64,000 bases of DNA from Jacaranda mimosifolia (taxonomy: Eukaryota; Streptophyta; Magnoliopsida; Lamiales; Bignoniaceae): contig CM032123.1 of NCBI GenBank assembly GCA_018894105.1, positions 9,859,001 through 9,923,000 on the forward strand, read 5' to 3'. A program made the translations under genes and the position numbers. Positions 12,101 through 25,965 of the stretch are shown in pieces. How positions within the stretch are numbered: the stretch's first letter is position 1; each line of letters opens with the position of its first letter. The notes under the pieces are model-generated. The model did no database searches and had not been told where the DNA came from. It saw nothing but the letters and a program-made list of their open reading frames with translations.

Positions 12101-13449
12101 CCCATCCAGGACAGGAAGCTTAGAGGATATCCCATTGACATGATCCTGCCCATCATTAATATCAACAGTGGCAGTTGTATTATTATGCAGGCCATAACGG
12201 AATCTCTTAGAAGTGGCACCGAAGCTATTATTTTGATCTTCATTGTCCAATGGCACCGACCTTTTCTTTGTCACATCCCCTGACATATGTAACTGACTGG
12301 ATAGGTGATCGTCCTGGGGAAAATTAGGCCAAATTACAACAGTTGAAAATAACACCTGGAATCAGCAATCCATGAGAGTGGCTACAAAAATTCCTCTTCT
12401 TCCAAGAAAATTACCTTACTCAATTGCAGATCTCGTGAAGCACGCTCATTGTTTTTCATGATTTTATCCATTTGTCTGATAACTTGATCAGCAGCCTCTC
12501 CTGCATTCATGGCTCGCAACTCCTTAAGCAATTTCTCCCTTGACTGAGGAAAAATGATATGATCCCAAAATAAGGATATGCCATAGCTATTAGAGATCTA
12601 TTTTCTTTCTAATTTGCTCAAGTGGGGTGACAGCAGAGGTATGACCTTCTGGCCTTGATGCAAGAACCAGAAGGGCAAAACACCACATTTTTTATTTACC
12701 TCCATTTTGAAGTGGCTCTCAAGTGTGAACATGCACATGTCCCATGACTCTAGTATGATTAAAACTTTCAATATCGACAAGATACGTTTCATTTCTATTG
12801 CCTATATTTTTGAGTATTTAAAAAATGAGTTCATGAGGAAAAATTGCAATGTAGAGGTTTATGCAGAACTTTTATGGATAGATTGGATATCTCATTTGAA
12901 AGCATGGCATATAGGACGCAGCAATAGGCCTAGAATCAAAATACCTGGCTCAATGAAAAACAAAAATTCCACAGAGGATTAAGTGCATTACAAATTTCAT
13001 AAAACTAGAATTATGACTGGTTTAAAATTCTCCATTTGCAGTACATCACCCAGATTTGTTTAGAGCTTAAACACCATACTAACTATAGAATACTGGCGGT
13101 CCTAAAACATCTTTACAGTAAGCTATCGGGGGAGCTACAAGCCATTCGGATTATAACCCACCAAGCAGCAACTGCTATGATCTTGTATGCGTGAAGGATC
13201 CAAGATATTGAAATGCAACAGAACCATCAACTCATAGAATTGATCAAGCAGTAATTTTTTAAGTATGACTTTACCTCCGCAATGGCAGGATGAGTACACC
13301 TTAGAAATCCTAAAAATGCAGTTCTCAAAGAATACTGAATGCTGACAGTATGGCGACTCTTTCCCATCTCAAAACTTGGATTAAAATCAAGCAGTGCATT
13401 AAGGACAGATTTATAGTAGACAGGCCTCTTCCGTGCAATAGCTGCAAGA
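9152..13449 (-). CDS. Symplekin-type gene, exons 6-10 (middle region)
   Basis: Exon 6 (13275-13449) encodes [20 protein letters not shown] and a conserved [16 protein letters not shown] block. Exon 7 (12415-12543) gives the [19 protein letters not shown] helix. Exon 8 (11729-12313) holds a nuclear-signal-like KKRS stretch, [20 protein letters not shown] and [18 protein letters not shown]. Exon 9 (10978-11622) begins inside a [14 protein letters not shown] repeat and continues as a long Ser/Pro/Glu-rich, likely disordered linker before IINSYQNSQ. Exon 10 (9152-9217, 66 bp) gives [20 protein letters not shown] with donor AAAAG/GTCTG, so the message clearly continues leftward. The only microexon-size piece is exon 10, found because it fits both phase and family. 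Confidence 0.88.
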
Positions 13450-16400
13450 CTGTAAAGAAAGATGTTAGATCATGCATACAGCTGAAACATATGTATCTAA
13501 TAAAAGGTCACTTTGGCTTACCAACTCACGCACATTAGAGAATAGGAAGCACTTGCTTCAGATATATTAAAAACACCAAAAGATCAAAGCTACCAAACTA
13601 CAGTAAATGGCTGATTCACACACAGCAAAATAAGAAGAAATTTAAGTCAGACACAAAAGGGTCCAATGAAAATGAGAAAAGGTACCGACATCTCACCTAC
13701 TCAGTAAAGCCAGAAAAGATATATCCATGAGATTGTGAAAATTAACAAACAAAAATAGGCAAATATTCAAACATCACAAGAATCTAATAGCAACCAAGTA
13801 ACCAGAACAAAACTCTCTGCTGTCTTTATCCAATTCAGAAACACTTTCACTATTTAGATTCTCCGATGTACACATACACAGACTTCACGTGCTCTAGCTT
13901 CATTTCAACTCTATCCCTTCCCTCCTAGTTTTACACACCAACACGCATAAGATAATAGATCGCAACTTTGTAACCTTAAACATTACTTCATAATGAAACA
14001 AAGAAACAAAAGAAAGCAATTTAAATTGCACTGCCAAAACAAAGATAAAACGAAAACATCAAAAGCTCAAATTCTGTCAAAAAACTAACAACTACTGTGA
14101 AGAATCCAGGCAGAGACAAAAAGGATCAAAGGATGAAAACTAATGTATGAAATGAATAGGATTTCACAACCAAAACTGGCCATCACGAAAGCATTCACAT
14201 AAATTCCCATCCAGAAAGTAGAACAGCGGATTACAATTAATGTCAGGTTATTTGTTGCCATTAGATAAATTTTTTGAATAGCAGTCAAATCGATTTGAAG
14301 GGGAAAAGCATCAGAATTAGTAAACAAAGGGAACAAAGTTATGTGACAAGGAAACCAAACATAAGACTTATTAATCCATTGATCTTTTCTCATCCTGAAA
14401 ATTGTTATCTAAAGACAGAGAAAGATAGCAATACGAATTCCTCTCTTTGCAAGAAGATTTAAAAGCACAAAAAATGAACAAGCCAACAAAATATCTTTAG
14501 CCAGCATAAAGTTGTTGTCATTCAACATTCCATGCCTTTAACCTTAGATTTTGAGAAAATAGACATTAGGGACAGCCATATCTTTATCCTAACAGAAAAC
14601 ATCCCAAATACTCTCATGGATAGCAAGGCACAGATATGGACTGTAAACGGACAGGATCACAAGTTAAGATTGCATCTTTACCCTCAGATTTTGAGAAAAC
14701 AGACATTAAGGACAGTTATATCTTTCTCCTAACAGAAAACATCCCAAAGACACTCTCATGGATAGCAAGGCAAAGATACGGACTGTAAACAGACAGGATC
14801 ATAAGTTAAAATCGCATCTCACCTCTCCTAATCTACTGACTCCATTGAATAATACTGTCACTGATCCTAGATGCTCATAAAACCCAATCTGCAATAATCT
14901 ATGATAAAGAAGCCATAAATCACAATTTCATGGAAAGACAAATGCCTTTTGCGCACATAATATCATTTTCATTAAAAATAAAATAAAAAAGAAAGAAAGA
15001 AAAAGCCACACATAAGTACACCTCTTGGAAAAATGTTTTGTATCATATAGCCACATAGGAATTTCTCAAAGCACATTAAAAACTAGGAGCTGTCTCCAGA
15101 GACAGACAGAATCAGCAGGCACTTGCTGGCAGCCAGGCACCAAAATAAATCACCATACTGGTTCCCATGAGGCAGAGGCAGTAGTAAGAACATTTCTCAT
15201 CATGGCAAAAGAGGGGGGAGGAGGTCTAATAAATCACCACCTCATAGCCAATACCTTGAAAGAATAAACATCTTTGGCAAAACAATCACAATTTATATTT
15301 TGCAAAATCATAGTATGAAATAACCACGATCTCTAGTAAATGAGGTGCCAAGAGAGCTTAAATGAGATCCAGAACTATAGCACAAATTTTAGTTGACTTA
15401 AAACCCTGTCACCCCAACTAAGTAGCATCATGATCACCATCACCCCACAAAAAGCACTGCACCTCCTCCATCACTTACTCCTAGCTCCAATATCTTGCAG
15501 TAATAATGGATTTCATGCTGCTTAGCCATTGGTCAATAATAACTTGCTCTTTTCCCCCACATGGTCCTAGAATAACCCCAAATGATTCATCAACCTTTCC
15601 ACCTATCATGGTGATCAAATTCTCTAGAAATAGAAAACATTTCAGCCAATGTAGAAATTAATGAAGAAATCAGTTAATTCATTGGAAAACTAAGGTAGCT
15701 CCACTTCTGTCTTGTTTAGTTCGATCTTAAGCTCTATAAGCTATTGCGGAAACATTCTTTACTACATGAACCTTGCCAAATACCCATAAAGATAACAGTT
15801 GATTTAAGAGGTAGAGTTTTCAATGGAGAAAATAACAAAGGAACTAAACAAATAAAACCTTGCATGTTACATAGACCTGGCCAACCTAGATGACCAAATT
15901 AGAAGACAAATTGATTACAAATTCTCCATTCAGTTGTTGGGGAAATCTTCATGAGAAAGTATTCAGACACTCAGAAGACGGTCCTATGTTTATTCTCAAT
16001 AACAGTTCACGTCTTCCTGTAACATCATAAGTTAAAGAAGAAGTACAAATGGCATGTGAATATGGATCCTTAAAGCTCTTCCTAGGCAAAACATAATTCA
16101 GATTTGAAATGACCAATATATACGCTAAAATGTGGAAAAAAACTCCTTGTAAGAATTTTTTCAAACTTGAACGGTGAGGAAGATACATCCAGTGCCCTAA
16201 TACAAGCCAATTAATACCACAAAAGTTCCAACATGAGTGGTCAGCCAGGGTTCAACATCCTCTAGCATTAGTATAATCACTTTTTCTGGCTTCCCCAGAA
16301 ATGTTTTCTGATTCAAGTCTTCGGAATACTGCAGTAGATCAAGCGGAAAACTAAAAGCACAATCTGACTTAAACCTGAAATTGCTCCGATATAGAGATCC

Positions 16401-19400
16401 CTCAACAGTGGAAGAACATAGGTAAAAGCTTGGGTTTATACAAGAAAAGTCATATGGGACCAACTTCTAGCCGACATTAGTGATTGCATGAGACAAAATC
16501 CAACCACATAAGCATGTCCTATAAGGTTCCAGTATAAAGCTTCTGTGTTACATAAACAAGCTATAACTTAAGCATTTGTTGCATTACCAAGTCCCAGAGG
16601 AACCTTGAAAATGATGTCAAATATGATTGGATATTACCAAGATGCTTATGCAATTATCAGCACAGATACGAGTCTCTCATCACAAACTCTGCAACTGAGC
16701 ACCAAACACAGTTTTCAACCTATGAGATTTAACAACAGCCATTTCATACTATGGAACAACAACAATTGCAGCAGGAACCAAAAGTAATTATGGTGCTATA
16801 AAAGCAGAAAAGGTACTTTATCATCCCCAAGATGAATCCTTAATTCGGATACTGAAGTTCCAGCAGAAGTACGAATAAAGCCCAAGTTTATAAGAACTGT
16901 AGGAGCAAATGCACGTGCAGCTACATATGATAAGATATCACAAAACTAGTATACCTATATATTCTGCCCTTTCAGAAATCAAATGCTGTACTAACAAATT
17001 GTGTTTATCAATGCATTGCCTGCGCCACCTTTTAGTGTTCAGAGAAGAAATTCCACATATCTTATTACATTTTTCAATTCATTGTCCTGAATCTTATCAC
17101 AGTTCATTGTCCTGACATAACGTTAATTTTATGTGTCAATATAGTACCATGTTTCAAGAGATATGATTTGGTAATAGGCTCAAGCTGACAACCTCGACCC
17201 TTCGGTACAATTCTAAGGACTTCTATTGCAATCCTTCAAAAGTTGTGAGCAGCTTCAATTCACAACTAATTCCACAACATGGCATTGTTACAAACAAAAT
17301 CACACCACATATTAGACCACGCTTTCAAAGTGCAGATCAAGGACTATTAGACCATCTCACCTCCTGACCTTTTTTCTGGATATGCAATATTGCACTTGCT
17401 AATTATAATGCATGATACTCAACTTGATATCATCATGTTTTCTACCGTTCCAGTAATCCATGCAAAGCAAGCTCATAATCATTCTCATTTATCTCATAAT
17501 CTTTAAGAATCAAGAGTTGCATTTTTCCATTTCCAATGGCTTTTGATTGATTAGCACAGCTGAGTTCAACCACATAAATAATAAGATGGAGCAATCAATC
17601 AGCTGATACTTTGGTCTCTACAATTTTCTATTTCTCCAATCTCAGATATGAATTTGATTGGCTATAGGTCTCAGGAATTATTCTCACTACATTAATCAAG
17701 ATCAGATATTAGCAGGTTAATAATTACGAGAAATAAGTAGCTTGATTCATTTCACTAAAAGAGTTCATCTCACTGAAAGTTTGCACCATGTCACGCTGAC
17801 AACCACATAAAATAGATCTACTTTCAGCAATCAAGGTCAAGACTGCAAACTTCTTGAGCCTGCTTCCATGGGAAAGACAAGCATGCTCTAAAAGCTGGTA
17901 ATTGGACCACTGCTAAATCTTACCCAGACCAAAAATGTATTACCACAAGGGAACAGCCGCAATATAAAACTTGGCAACAAGAGAATGGTAGTATGATCAG
18001 CTGGGGCAAGACCTTGTCGCAATAGTGAAATGATTGTTAAAAGAATTAATACGAGTATAAAAAAGCACATACATTTATAATACAATAATAAACAGTATTT
18101 ACAGGCTGCATATTCTGCAACTGTATGTTCATACAAAAGAAGTGCTAAAATGGTGAGGTATTATGGTCTCAGAAAACAAATATACAATGCAGTAAGTTGC
18201 TTGTCCAATGATTTTTAGATCCAAACAGATGAAACATATCCATAGCTTAATCAGTCCTATCAACCACCAATGTTGTTGGCATCAGCTAACTCCTACTTCT
18301 CTTATCTGAACCACCAATTCAGCAGTCCCAGGCAAACTGCCATTTAACTCCACGTTAAAAAGCCGGACAGCATGCTGCAATAGCACAAAAAGGCAGTTGA
18401 ACTTACACTAAAACCAATTGCCAAGTTTCAGTGATCCCTCCAAAAAACAATTTGGTTATAATGCGCAATGCACTATAACAACAGATTACCTTGTAGGTGT
18501 AATTTGCCACAGATACTATATGAACAAACATTTTATTGCTCTGCCTGCTTATTTAATTAAAACAGAACAGGGCATGAATAGCTTAGATTGTAGAATTATG
18601 ATCGTGATGCATAAGAGTTATCATTTCACAAAAAGAGGAAAGCCAATGGCGGCAAGGTTGTACTCATGATAGAATTGCAAAGCAGCTTCTTAAAGATGAA
18701 TAAGATATCAACAACTGAATTATATAAAGGATTTGGATTGCATAAAGCACAAAGGCTCCAACATAAAAACAAAGCCTTCAGACACAATCAGTGAACTGCA
18801 CAACAAATCCAATGTTCAACACCATTGCACATGAAAAACACATCATAACATGAGCACAAACATTCATTCGATAGGATAGTACTATACAACGGTAATGCGT
18901 GCAAGAACACAAAAGCAGAGCAAAAATCATATGTATGCAGTGCCCAAAAGTTCATAAAATTACCAGACGTTCCTGGAAAAGAACAGAACAAGTCTTTTAA
19001 AGTAATCAAAACACTGCAGGCATAATACATATCAAGATTTGCTCACACGAAAATTTAGATTCGGTTGTGAAACAGAACAAAGCAAATGGTATTTAATATT
19101 TAAAAACAAACTTAAAAGCGTGTCGCATATGCAAACAAGACAACAATAGAGTAGTAGGTGCTCCTAAGTATAACATTTGCAACTCTCCAGTAAGTATAAC
19201 ATTTGCAACTCTCCAGATAAACTAAGAAAGGAATAATACCAAACCGTCTGTGGTGTAATAGCTAACGTAACCTGAGAATAGGGGATAAATATATTTTAGC
19301 TCGTGATCTGTATGAAAGAAAGAACATTGGTAATGCAGATATCAGCACTCAACCCTTTCTCTTTCCAATTCTACATGCCCTAAACTGGTCAATATATGAT

Positions 19401-22400
19401 TCTATCGACTTATATATATATATATATATATATAAAGAGGTAGTTTAGGTTAGATTATTTCCTGATAGATCTAATCAATACTTTTTTAATCTAGTGAGTT
19501 GTTTGGCTAAGTATGAGAAATGTTGATAAAAAGGATCACCTATTCAAAAACTTGATAATTCAACAAATCAATTAAAATAGGCAGGAAAAACTAAATCAAA
19601 TTTTCAAAAGAAACACTTCAGGTGAGTGAAATTGTGGCAGGTTTTTCAAAAGTTTGATGTCTTAACTTCAAACTGACTGCATGTAAATATATATTAAAAA
19701 ATTTTAAAAAGGGAAAAAAAGCTTAAAAAAATTGATATCCACTCAATATGTTGTTCAATCCGATTAACTTCAATTAATTATTTTTTGAGGAATCAAAATT
19801 AAAACTCAGCCAAGCATGTAGTAAATTCCAGCATTTTATCTGGAAGGTGCACTGATCACTTGAGACCAAGGAAGAATTTAGTTTGCCAATTCTTAGCAGA
19901 GATATTTATATTGAGAAAGTTCAAATTGATTCTCAAGCATTCAGTTAAAAGACATAGTTGATCTATTAGGTCACTTACCATATAGATGATATCTACAATA
20001 CTTGAAAACAATTACATATGATTTCATGAGAGATGATTGACAAAATGTGAATATTTAGTTTCCACCCTATTTTTCTTTATCCTTTCCCTTTTCCTTTTGC
20101 CCTAAATATTCCAAGATCCAATCGGCACCTAGAGGTTTTGATTAAGACTCTGTTTCTTATATTATATTTTGCTAGCAAGAGGCATTTTGGTAGTATGTCC
20201 CAACTATATCTCCAGGGAAAGGGGTCAAATCCAACTTAAAATAGGAAAGATTTTTTGGATCTTCTTTAAAATGCTCTACTAACAAATGAAGTTTATGTAC
20301 GAACATTTGTTTCTGCCTTGTCAGGATTCTAAAGATCATAACAATAACATCACAGTTGTAGAATCCCAACCCTCATACTTCAAACAAGACAGAGGAAAAC
20401 ACTATTATTTTCAAGTGCAATCCCTCATAGAACACTGCAGCACATGCCACCAAGCTGTCTTATATACTACCTAAACCAGACACATGAGTTTTTAGATCAT
20501 CTCATATTATGAGATGATTCACTTCAGAAAAACATGCAAATCAACCTGTGGAAGCAAATTAAGTGTTGTCTGCCAATGACATATCGCTTGTGGAGTTTAA
20601 ACTTCAAATAGAGTCAAAACTGTTAGCATGCAAGTTTTTTCTCCTTCCCTCTATTGTTCTTTTCATCTAGATATAATAATTCTGAGCTTCTCCATCCTAG
20701 AGCAATATAACAACATGATAAGTAACACATAAAAGAGAGATATTCACATGTTAAAAAAAGAGGGCTATCAAAGAAAATTTGAAAAAGCTCACCTATTGAC
20801 AGCAGCAATTGTCAAGGAACCGGGAAAATTACTAGCTGACCGCAACAAATCCAATAAGATGCCCAGATATCTGTTTGCGTCCGATACAAGAGCAGCTGGA
20901 TCCAGAACAGGATGCCCATCCATTATCCACGAAACATTGAACACCAACCCTTGCCTTATTACTACAGGAAGACCAGAATTATAAGTCTAACAGTGAACAA
21001 TCAGGATTTCCAATGCATATAAAATGGAGTAAAACAACCCTAGTGGCTAGTAAAAGACGACGCATTATGAATAGTCAAAAGTCAAATTGCCTCATATTAT
21101 CAATTTATCATTAACCAAAATGGTATTACCTTCTTGGTTGAATGTTCCAAAATCATTTGAATCCAAAGTGAAGTGTAAAACATACGTTTCCAGAAATTTT
21201 ATTGCTAACAACTTTGGACCAACGGAATCAGCCTGCAACACAATCCAGGGAATAAGCCATTGAAAGCAGAACGATTGAGAAAAGCAAGAAACAAGCACAA
21301 GTCATCATCCTAATAGAAACATGTTTTATAAGGATTTCCCAGGGCGCCAAAACTTATGGAGCAGAGCTTTCTATGCCCATTCACCATTAAACCAGGCATG
21401 TAATCAGCACATTATATATAAGCAATCAAATGGAGAATGAACCTTCGGCATTCAATATATGAGTTGTAGCTGCAATTAAACAAGTTCATCTCTATTACCA
21501 AACTCTAGATGTCAAGAGTACCAATAGTTTCAAAATCTTCAAACATCTATTGTTTCATGCCCCGCCCATAGTAATTTTTTAGTTACCCGTTCTTTGGCCT
21601 TGTTTGTGCATTAATTCAAAGGACGCTCTCTACCTTTATGACCTCTACTTGATCAGGCTTGACACTGCAATTAGTGATAGGTTATTTGACCACTGACCAG
21701 GCACACACATTTCAGCTTATGTACATGAGGAAGAGAAAGAACCAGGTAGATCTCTGCAGCTGCTAGCATAAACGAAGAGAAACTTCAGATTCAACATGCC
21801 AAATTACAAAGACAACACACACAACAATAAATCTTTTTAGTTCAATTATTTTCCTCACTGTTTTCTTTGGCTTATATAATCCCAAGCATATAAATTTTCT
21901 CAACTCACTCCTTTTCTTTCTTCAATATTAATTCAGATTGTGTATTCACGCTTAATGGAGCATTTGGCTTTTTTTCTTTTTTAATTTTTCCTACGTGGAC
22001 ATGGCTGCAAAACAATGATTAGTTTTTCACCTCATTTCTTCAGATTCCCTATTACTGGTGAGGAAAGAAATTTAATATCTCATTTATTCCCCGAGGATAC
22101 GACTGAAAATATGAAGAAGTTACATGGTGCCTGAATGACATTTCCTCCTCACATGTGTAAGTTAAAATTTTAGATTTCAGATCAATGCATTGCTGCATTT
22201 TACATGAATTCTTATGTGGATTATCTTCTACAAGACTCCAATGATATTATTCTTTCAATACTTCAGGAAAAGTGTCCAAGAATAGAAGAGTATTGGATCC
22301 ATTTTTTTTATTTCCATTGGAGATTAGGAATAGATGGACTCTCTATAGGACCCATTTTACTGACGGGATTCATCACTTATTTTCCTAATTCAAGAAAGCT

Positions 22401-25043
22401 CAGTAAGGGCAAATCTGTCTATTTATAAACATTGCTCATAGCAGCATACTTGGTGAGGCAATATCGCCAGACATTTTTTATTTGGGGTCGCATCTACTCA
22501 CCTTATTGTTCTATATTTGTTTTTTCCAGCAAGAACTTAGAAATATAAAATTAGGACCAATACAATAGCCTTATGTGATAACATAAGGGACAACTCACTA
22601 CCACTTAGGAAGCCCAAATTAAGTATGGACCCACGACAATTCAAATGACTGTTTTGCCCAAACATCTACTAGGCCATCATAGAAAAGGCCCACATGGTCA
22701 TAACCATGCCGCAACTAGGATTCCAAGTTTGCTTGTACAGAAATGTGCCCACATAAAAGTCAACTGAAGATAAATGTGTTCCATTGTCACATAAAATTCT
22801 AGTGAAGATAATGGGAAAGGTTAAAAGCATGCCACATAAATAAAAATGAAACATTAACAATACTACATGAAATTTTGTAGTGATATCCATCATTCAGCGC
22901 TAAAACTGCAGTGCACCAGCAACTTCATACAAACCTCAAAGATAATGCCCAAAACAGCATCCCTAAATTTGATCATCCAGGTCCAAAGCTCTTCAAGCCA
23001 TCTCTCAACTATCCCACGCCGTCGATACTATAATTTTTTAAAATACAACTGTAAGTTTCATATATATACACAAGACCAAAACTAATGATCCAACAACATT
23101 TCAGTGACAGCAACCAAGTAAATGAAAACATGTGAGCTTCAGATGAGGATTTTACAAATTTCATAAAATAGTTCAGATCGCCTAATATATAGACTAAAAA
23201 TTGAAGAGTTGTCTATATAACTAGATATGACTAATGTTTAAACTCATGCATGCAATCTTTGTTAACAAAATGATAGAATGCAAAAAGCCATGAAATCAAT
23301 GCTAGCAGAAGCTTCTGCTGTTTAAAAATGCTTCCGGTGTTGATATTACGATGTATAAAACAGAGTCTAACTTACAGCAACTATAAAGCAAGATGAGCAT
23401 ACGAGAGAAGTCACGAGCTAGAATATAATGAAATGCTTCACGTGTTTGCGTTTCACATGAAGTGGGAGAAAGATATGCACAAGCATATATGGAGACCCAT
23501 GTGCAAATGCACACAGCATGCACACAACACGCACACAACGACAACATGCATGCAACTCGTGCACACAGGCGCAGAGAGAGAGAGAGAGAAACCTGAAGTG
23601 CTAACTCTTCCAACACAATAGAAAAAAATTTTGTGCCAGTGATGATAGATTGCTTTGCAACCACAGGATTAGTATCTCTCAGAAATGTCAATAAGACAGG
23701 CAATAATATAGATAGATGTTCCCTTGTTTTAGCCCCAATCTCGTCAATTACCCTGTCAACCAAACTCAATAAGGTTAAGTGATGAAACACACAGGTCACG
23801 ATCACTGAACAACATAGAAACTCCATGATATGTAAACAAAGCAATCCAACATCTATAACAGATGTAGAACATTCGCTAAGAGCCATATATCAAAATACAC
23901 CCTCAGAAAGGAAAACAGATATTACTGTGCACCAGTAAAATAAAACTCAAAAAAGGCTCGCAACAAATTCAAGTCTGCAAATAATCCAGAAATATTCATG
24001 CCATAATTTTCATATGGAACAACTATCCTCAATCTTGAACACCATGTTATTACGAAGAAACCAATATCCGGGTCAAGAAATAGCTGTACTAAAATAAGTT
24101 CTTTGTGAACAGTTTGCCAATGTTTGGGATAGAACCATAATCATACATGTAGCAACATGGAAAAAATCAAAACAATAAATAAATAAATATAACCTTCCAT
24201 GGTGAAAACAATGATTGACTGGGTGACCAGACTCAACCTTCCTTTGGGTGGGCAAAACAAAATTTGAGGAACTTATGATATGTTTATGCTGAAGAATCCT
24301 TTCTATGCAGGAGGTTGCCATTTAAATTAAACCATTCAGTAGCTAAAATTACTACAAGTCTCAGAAATTTGTACAATCCTGCAGTGCCCTTGGTTACTTC
24401 CTCATTTATCTTTGGTGCATTAGAAAACAACTGCAATATTACATGCATTCCTAGAATACATCTTTTTCTCTACTTTTTTCTCTTTTAAACTTTAAGTGCT
24501 TTTTGTAAATATAAGCTAGTGGGTGCCATGATATCCTTAGGTTGAGAACTGAAAGAAAAAATGTATAGTAACTCAAGAATCCACGGCCCCAAAAAAATGG
24601 TTGGTGCAGTCATTCATTCAAAATCTTCAAGGTTTTGATACAAGGATGCCAGTGTCCTTAATTACTCATAAGAATAGGCACAAGCCCATGCGAGCTAAAA
24701 ATAAAACACCCCAATTGCATTGAGGATAAGGAAGCATGCACCAAATATAGAGCGGGTAGAATTTAACCGCAACACCACAAAAATCTCATAAAAATTTCAG
24801 AGTTTAGGGAAAGGAAAATTTCTAAAGAATCACTTACTCGAGGAGGTACTTTCTGACGAGGATTTCGGGGGAAGACTGAAGTTCAACCAAATAAGGAAAA
24901 AGTTCCGCGGCTTGTGATGGTTCAACGGACAACAGGATGTCTTTCACCTGCTTTAGCGACGACAACTTCACGGCCAAATCTCCGTGGTTGTTTGCCGCTG
25001 CTACTAGTGGGAGCGCCTGCTCCCGGGCCGGTGCCCCAGCCAT
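9152..25043 (-). CDS. Symplekin/PTA1/ESP4-type mRNA 3'-end processing scaffold (ten exons, C-terminus not in window)
   Basis: Ten exons can be chained in phase on the minus strand: 24838-25043, 23593-23752, 22935-23027, 21130-21232, 20793-20961, 13275-13449, 12415-12543, 11729-12313, 10978-11622 and 9152-9217. All junctions are GT-AG and give 777 codons without a stop. The ATG at 25043 is preceded directly by an in-frame TAA, so the start is firm. Symplekin/Pta1 is a HEAT-repeat scaffold joining cleavage and polyadenylation factors in the nucleus; in Arabidopsis the family includes ESP4. Recognisable blocks are the N-terminal helical repeats ([31 protein letters not shown]), [17 protein letters not shown], the [20 protein letters not shown] helix pair and a repeated DPRR motif. 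Plant members run to about 1,300 residues, so roughly 40% including the Symplekin_C region is missing here. It either lies beyond the left edge or has been lost. Confidence 0.9.
9218..10977 (-). other. Intron 9 of the symplekin-type gene
   Basis: A 1,760-bp intron with donor CAG/GTAGATG (10978/10977) and acceptor TTTGTAG/ACTG (9218/9217). I see no element ends or tandem repeats inside. Confidence 0.75.
14541..14822. repeat. Tandem duplication, two copies of about 140 bp
   Basis: 14541-14680 and 14681-14822 align end to end with scattered substitutions and a 2-bp indel. Shared blocks include GATTTTGAGAAAA and CTCTCATGGATAGCAAGGCA. It lies inside intron 5, with no coding role visible. Confidence 0.9.
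19165..19216. repeat. Exact tandem pair of a 26-bp unit
   Basis: The unit starting TAAGTATAACATTTGCAACT occurs twice back to back without a mismatch (19165-19190 and 19191-19216), so the duplication is recent. It is inside intron 5. Confidence 0.9.
19411..19434. repeat. (TA)n microsatellite
   Basis: A 24-bp uninterrupted TA run in intron 5. Confidence 0.95.
20793..25043 (-). CDS. Symplekin-type gene, exons 1-5 (N-terminal HEAT region)
   Basis: Exon 1 (24838-25043, 206 bp) ends CTCGA/GTAAGTG. Exon 2 (23593-23752) starts after CAG/GG and ends CTTCAG/GTTTCT. Exon 3 (22935-23027) encodes [17 protein letters not shown]. Exon 4 (21130-21232) encodes the [19 protein letters not shown] helix. Exon 5 (20793-20961) encodes [19 protein letters not shown] and ends AATAG/GTGAGC. 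Phases fit at each junction: 2/1, 0/0, 0/0, 1/2, then 2/1 into exon 6. These exons form the N-terminal alpha-helical repeat domain (DUF3453-type) that in symplekins binds CTD-phosphatase partners (family knowledge). Confidence 0.9.
21233..24837 (-). other. Introns 1-3 of the symplekin-type gene
   Basis: Intron 1 is 23753-24837, intron 2 is 23028-23592 and intron 3 is 21233-22934, interrupted here by exons 2 and 3. Intron 2 carries a GA run at 23573-23590 next to a CA-rich tract. I see no genes or element ends in them. Confidence 0.7.
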
Positions 25044-25932
25044 TTAACAATTGAAAGTAAAATCGAGTCTTTGGGGTTTCTAGGGTTTTGAATTCAAAAG
25101 CGGGTAGAATGATGAAGCCGAATTTCGGTCGGAGCGGAGGAGAATGGCAACGGTTCTCAAAGGTTTCTATTGACAAACGGGTAAAAATTTAGAAACAAAA
25201 TTGTGTTGATAATTTCGTTTAGCAAGCGAGAACTTCTTTCAATAATATATATTCGGAATCAAATTTTATTAAAAATATTAACATAGTACATAGTTTCATT
25301 TATTTTTAATCTTAATTATGTTTTCATGACGAGATTTGATATATTTTTAGATGATCAAATAATGAAATACTAATTAATTTAATCTTATTTAGAAGTCTTT
25401 CACAAAAAAATTCAATATTTTGTAAAATGCCAAAAGATTTCCAACATATCTTGTGGATCAAAATCTTTTCAATTTTTAATTAAGAGTGGTTAAATCTTAA
25501 AATTTACTAAATTTTTAATTAAAATAAAGAAATAGATAGAAATATTAATTTTAATTTAAAATAGAGAAGAATTATCATTTTTTCTCCTATTTACTTAAAT
25601 TTCTTCCATTTCATCAATTTTGTTAGGATATTTGGATTTATATGTTCTCAAAACACACAAGTACTTTTGAACAAATTTTTATTTAATTCCACATAAAACT
25701 CGGTAGAAGTTAAATGAATTCACATGGCGAAAAGCATTGGGTGTGATGGGATATGAGAATTGCAAGCCTTGGCGGGAGAAAAAGAGAGAGGAGGAGAGAG
25801 AGTTGATAACCATGCATTAAAATTGAAAGGTCCTATTTAATTTTGGTTTTGAACTTTACATGAGACAAAAAAGAACAGCAAAAAGAAAACCATCAAAGGT
25901 TCATTTTCAATTTAGAAATATAATATAACGTA

Positions 25933-25965
<33 letters not shown>

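Larger units (their letters stand above)
13450..20792 (-). other. Giant intron 5 (7,343 bp) of the symplekin-type gene
   Basis: Donor AATAG/GTGAGC and acceptor TTTACAG/TCTTG bound this intron, and the split AGT codon across it confirms the join. The interior has no recognisable gene or intact transposon. It holds a two-copy 140-bp tandem duplication (14541-14822), a two-copy 26-bp repeat (19165-19216) and a (TA)n run (19411-19434). Confidence 0.8.

Noticed and set aside
11489..12143. Plus-strand ORFs across 11489-12143
   Set aside because: They are antisense shadows of symplekin exons 8 and 9, whose phase and family match are clear.
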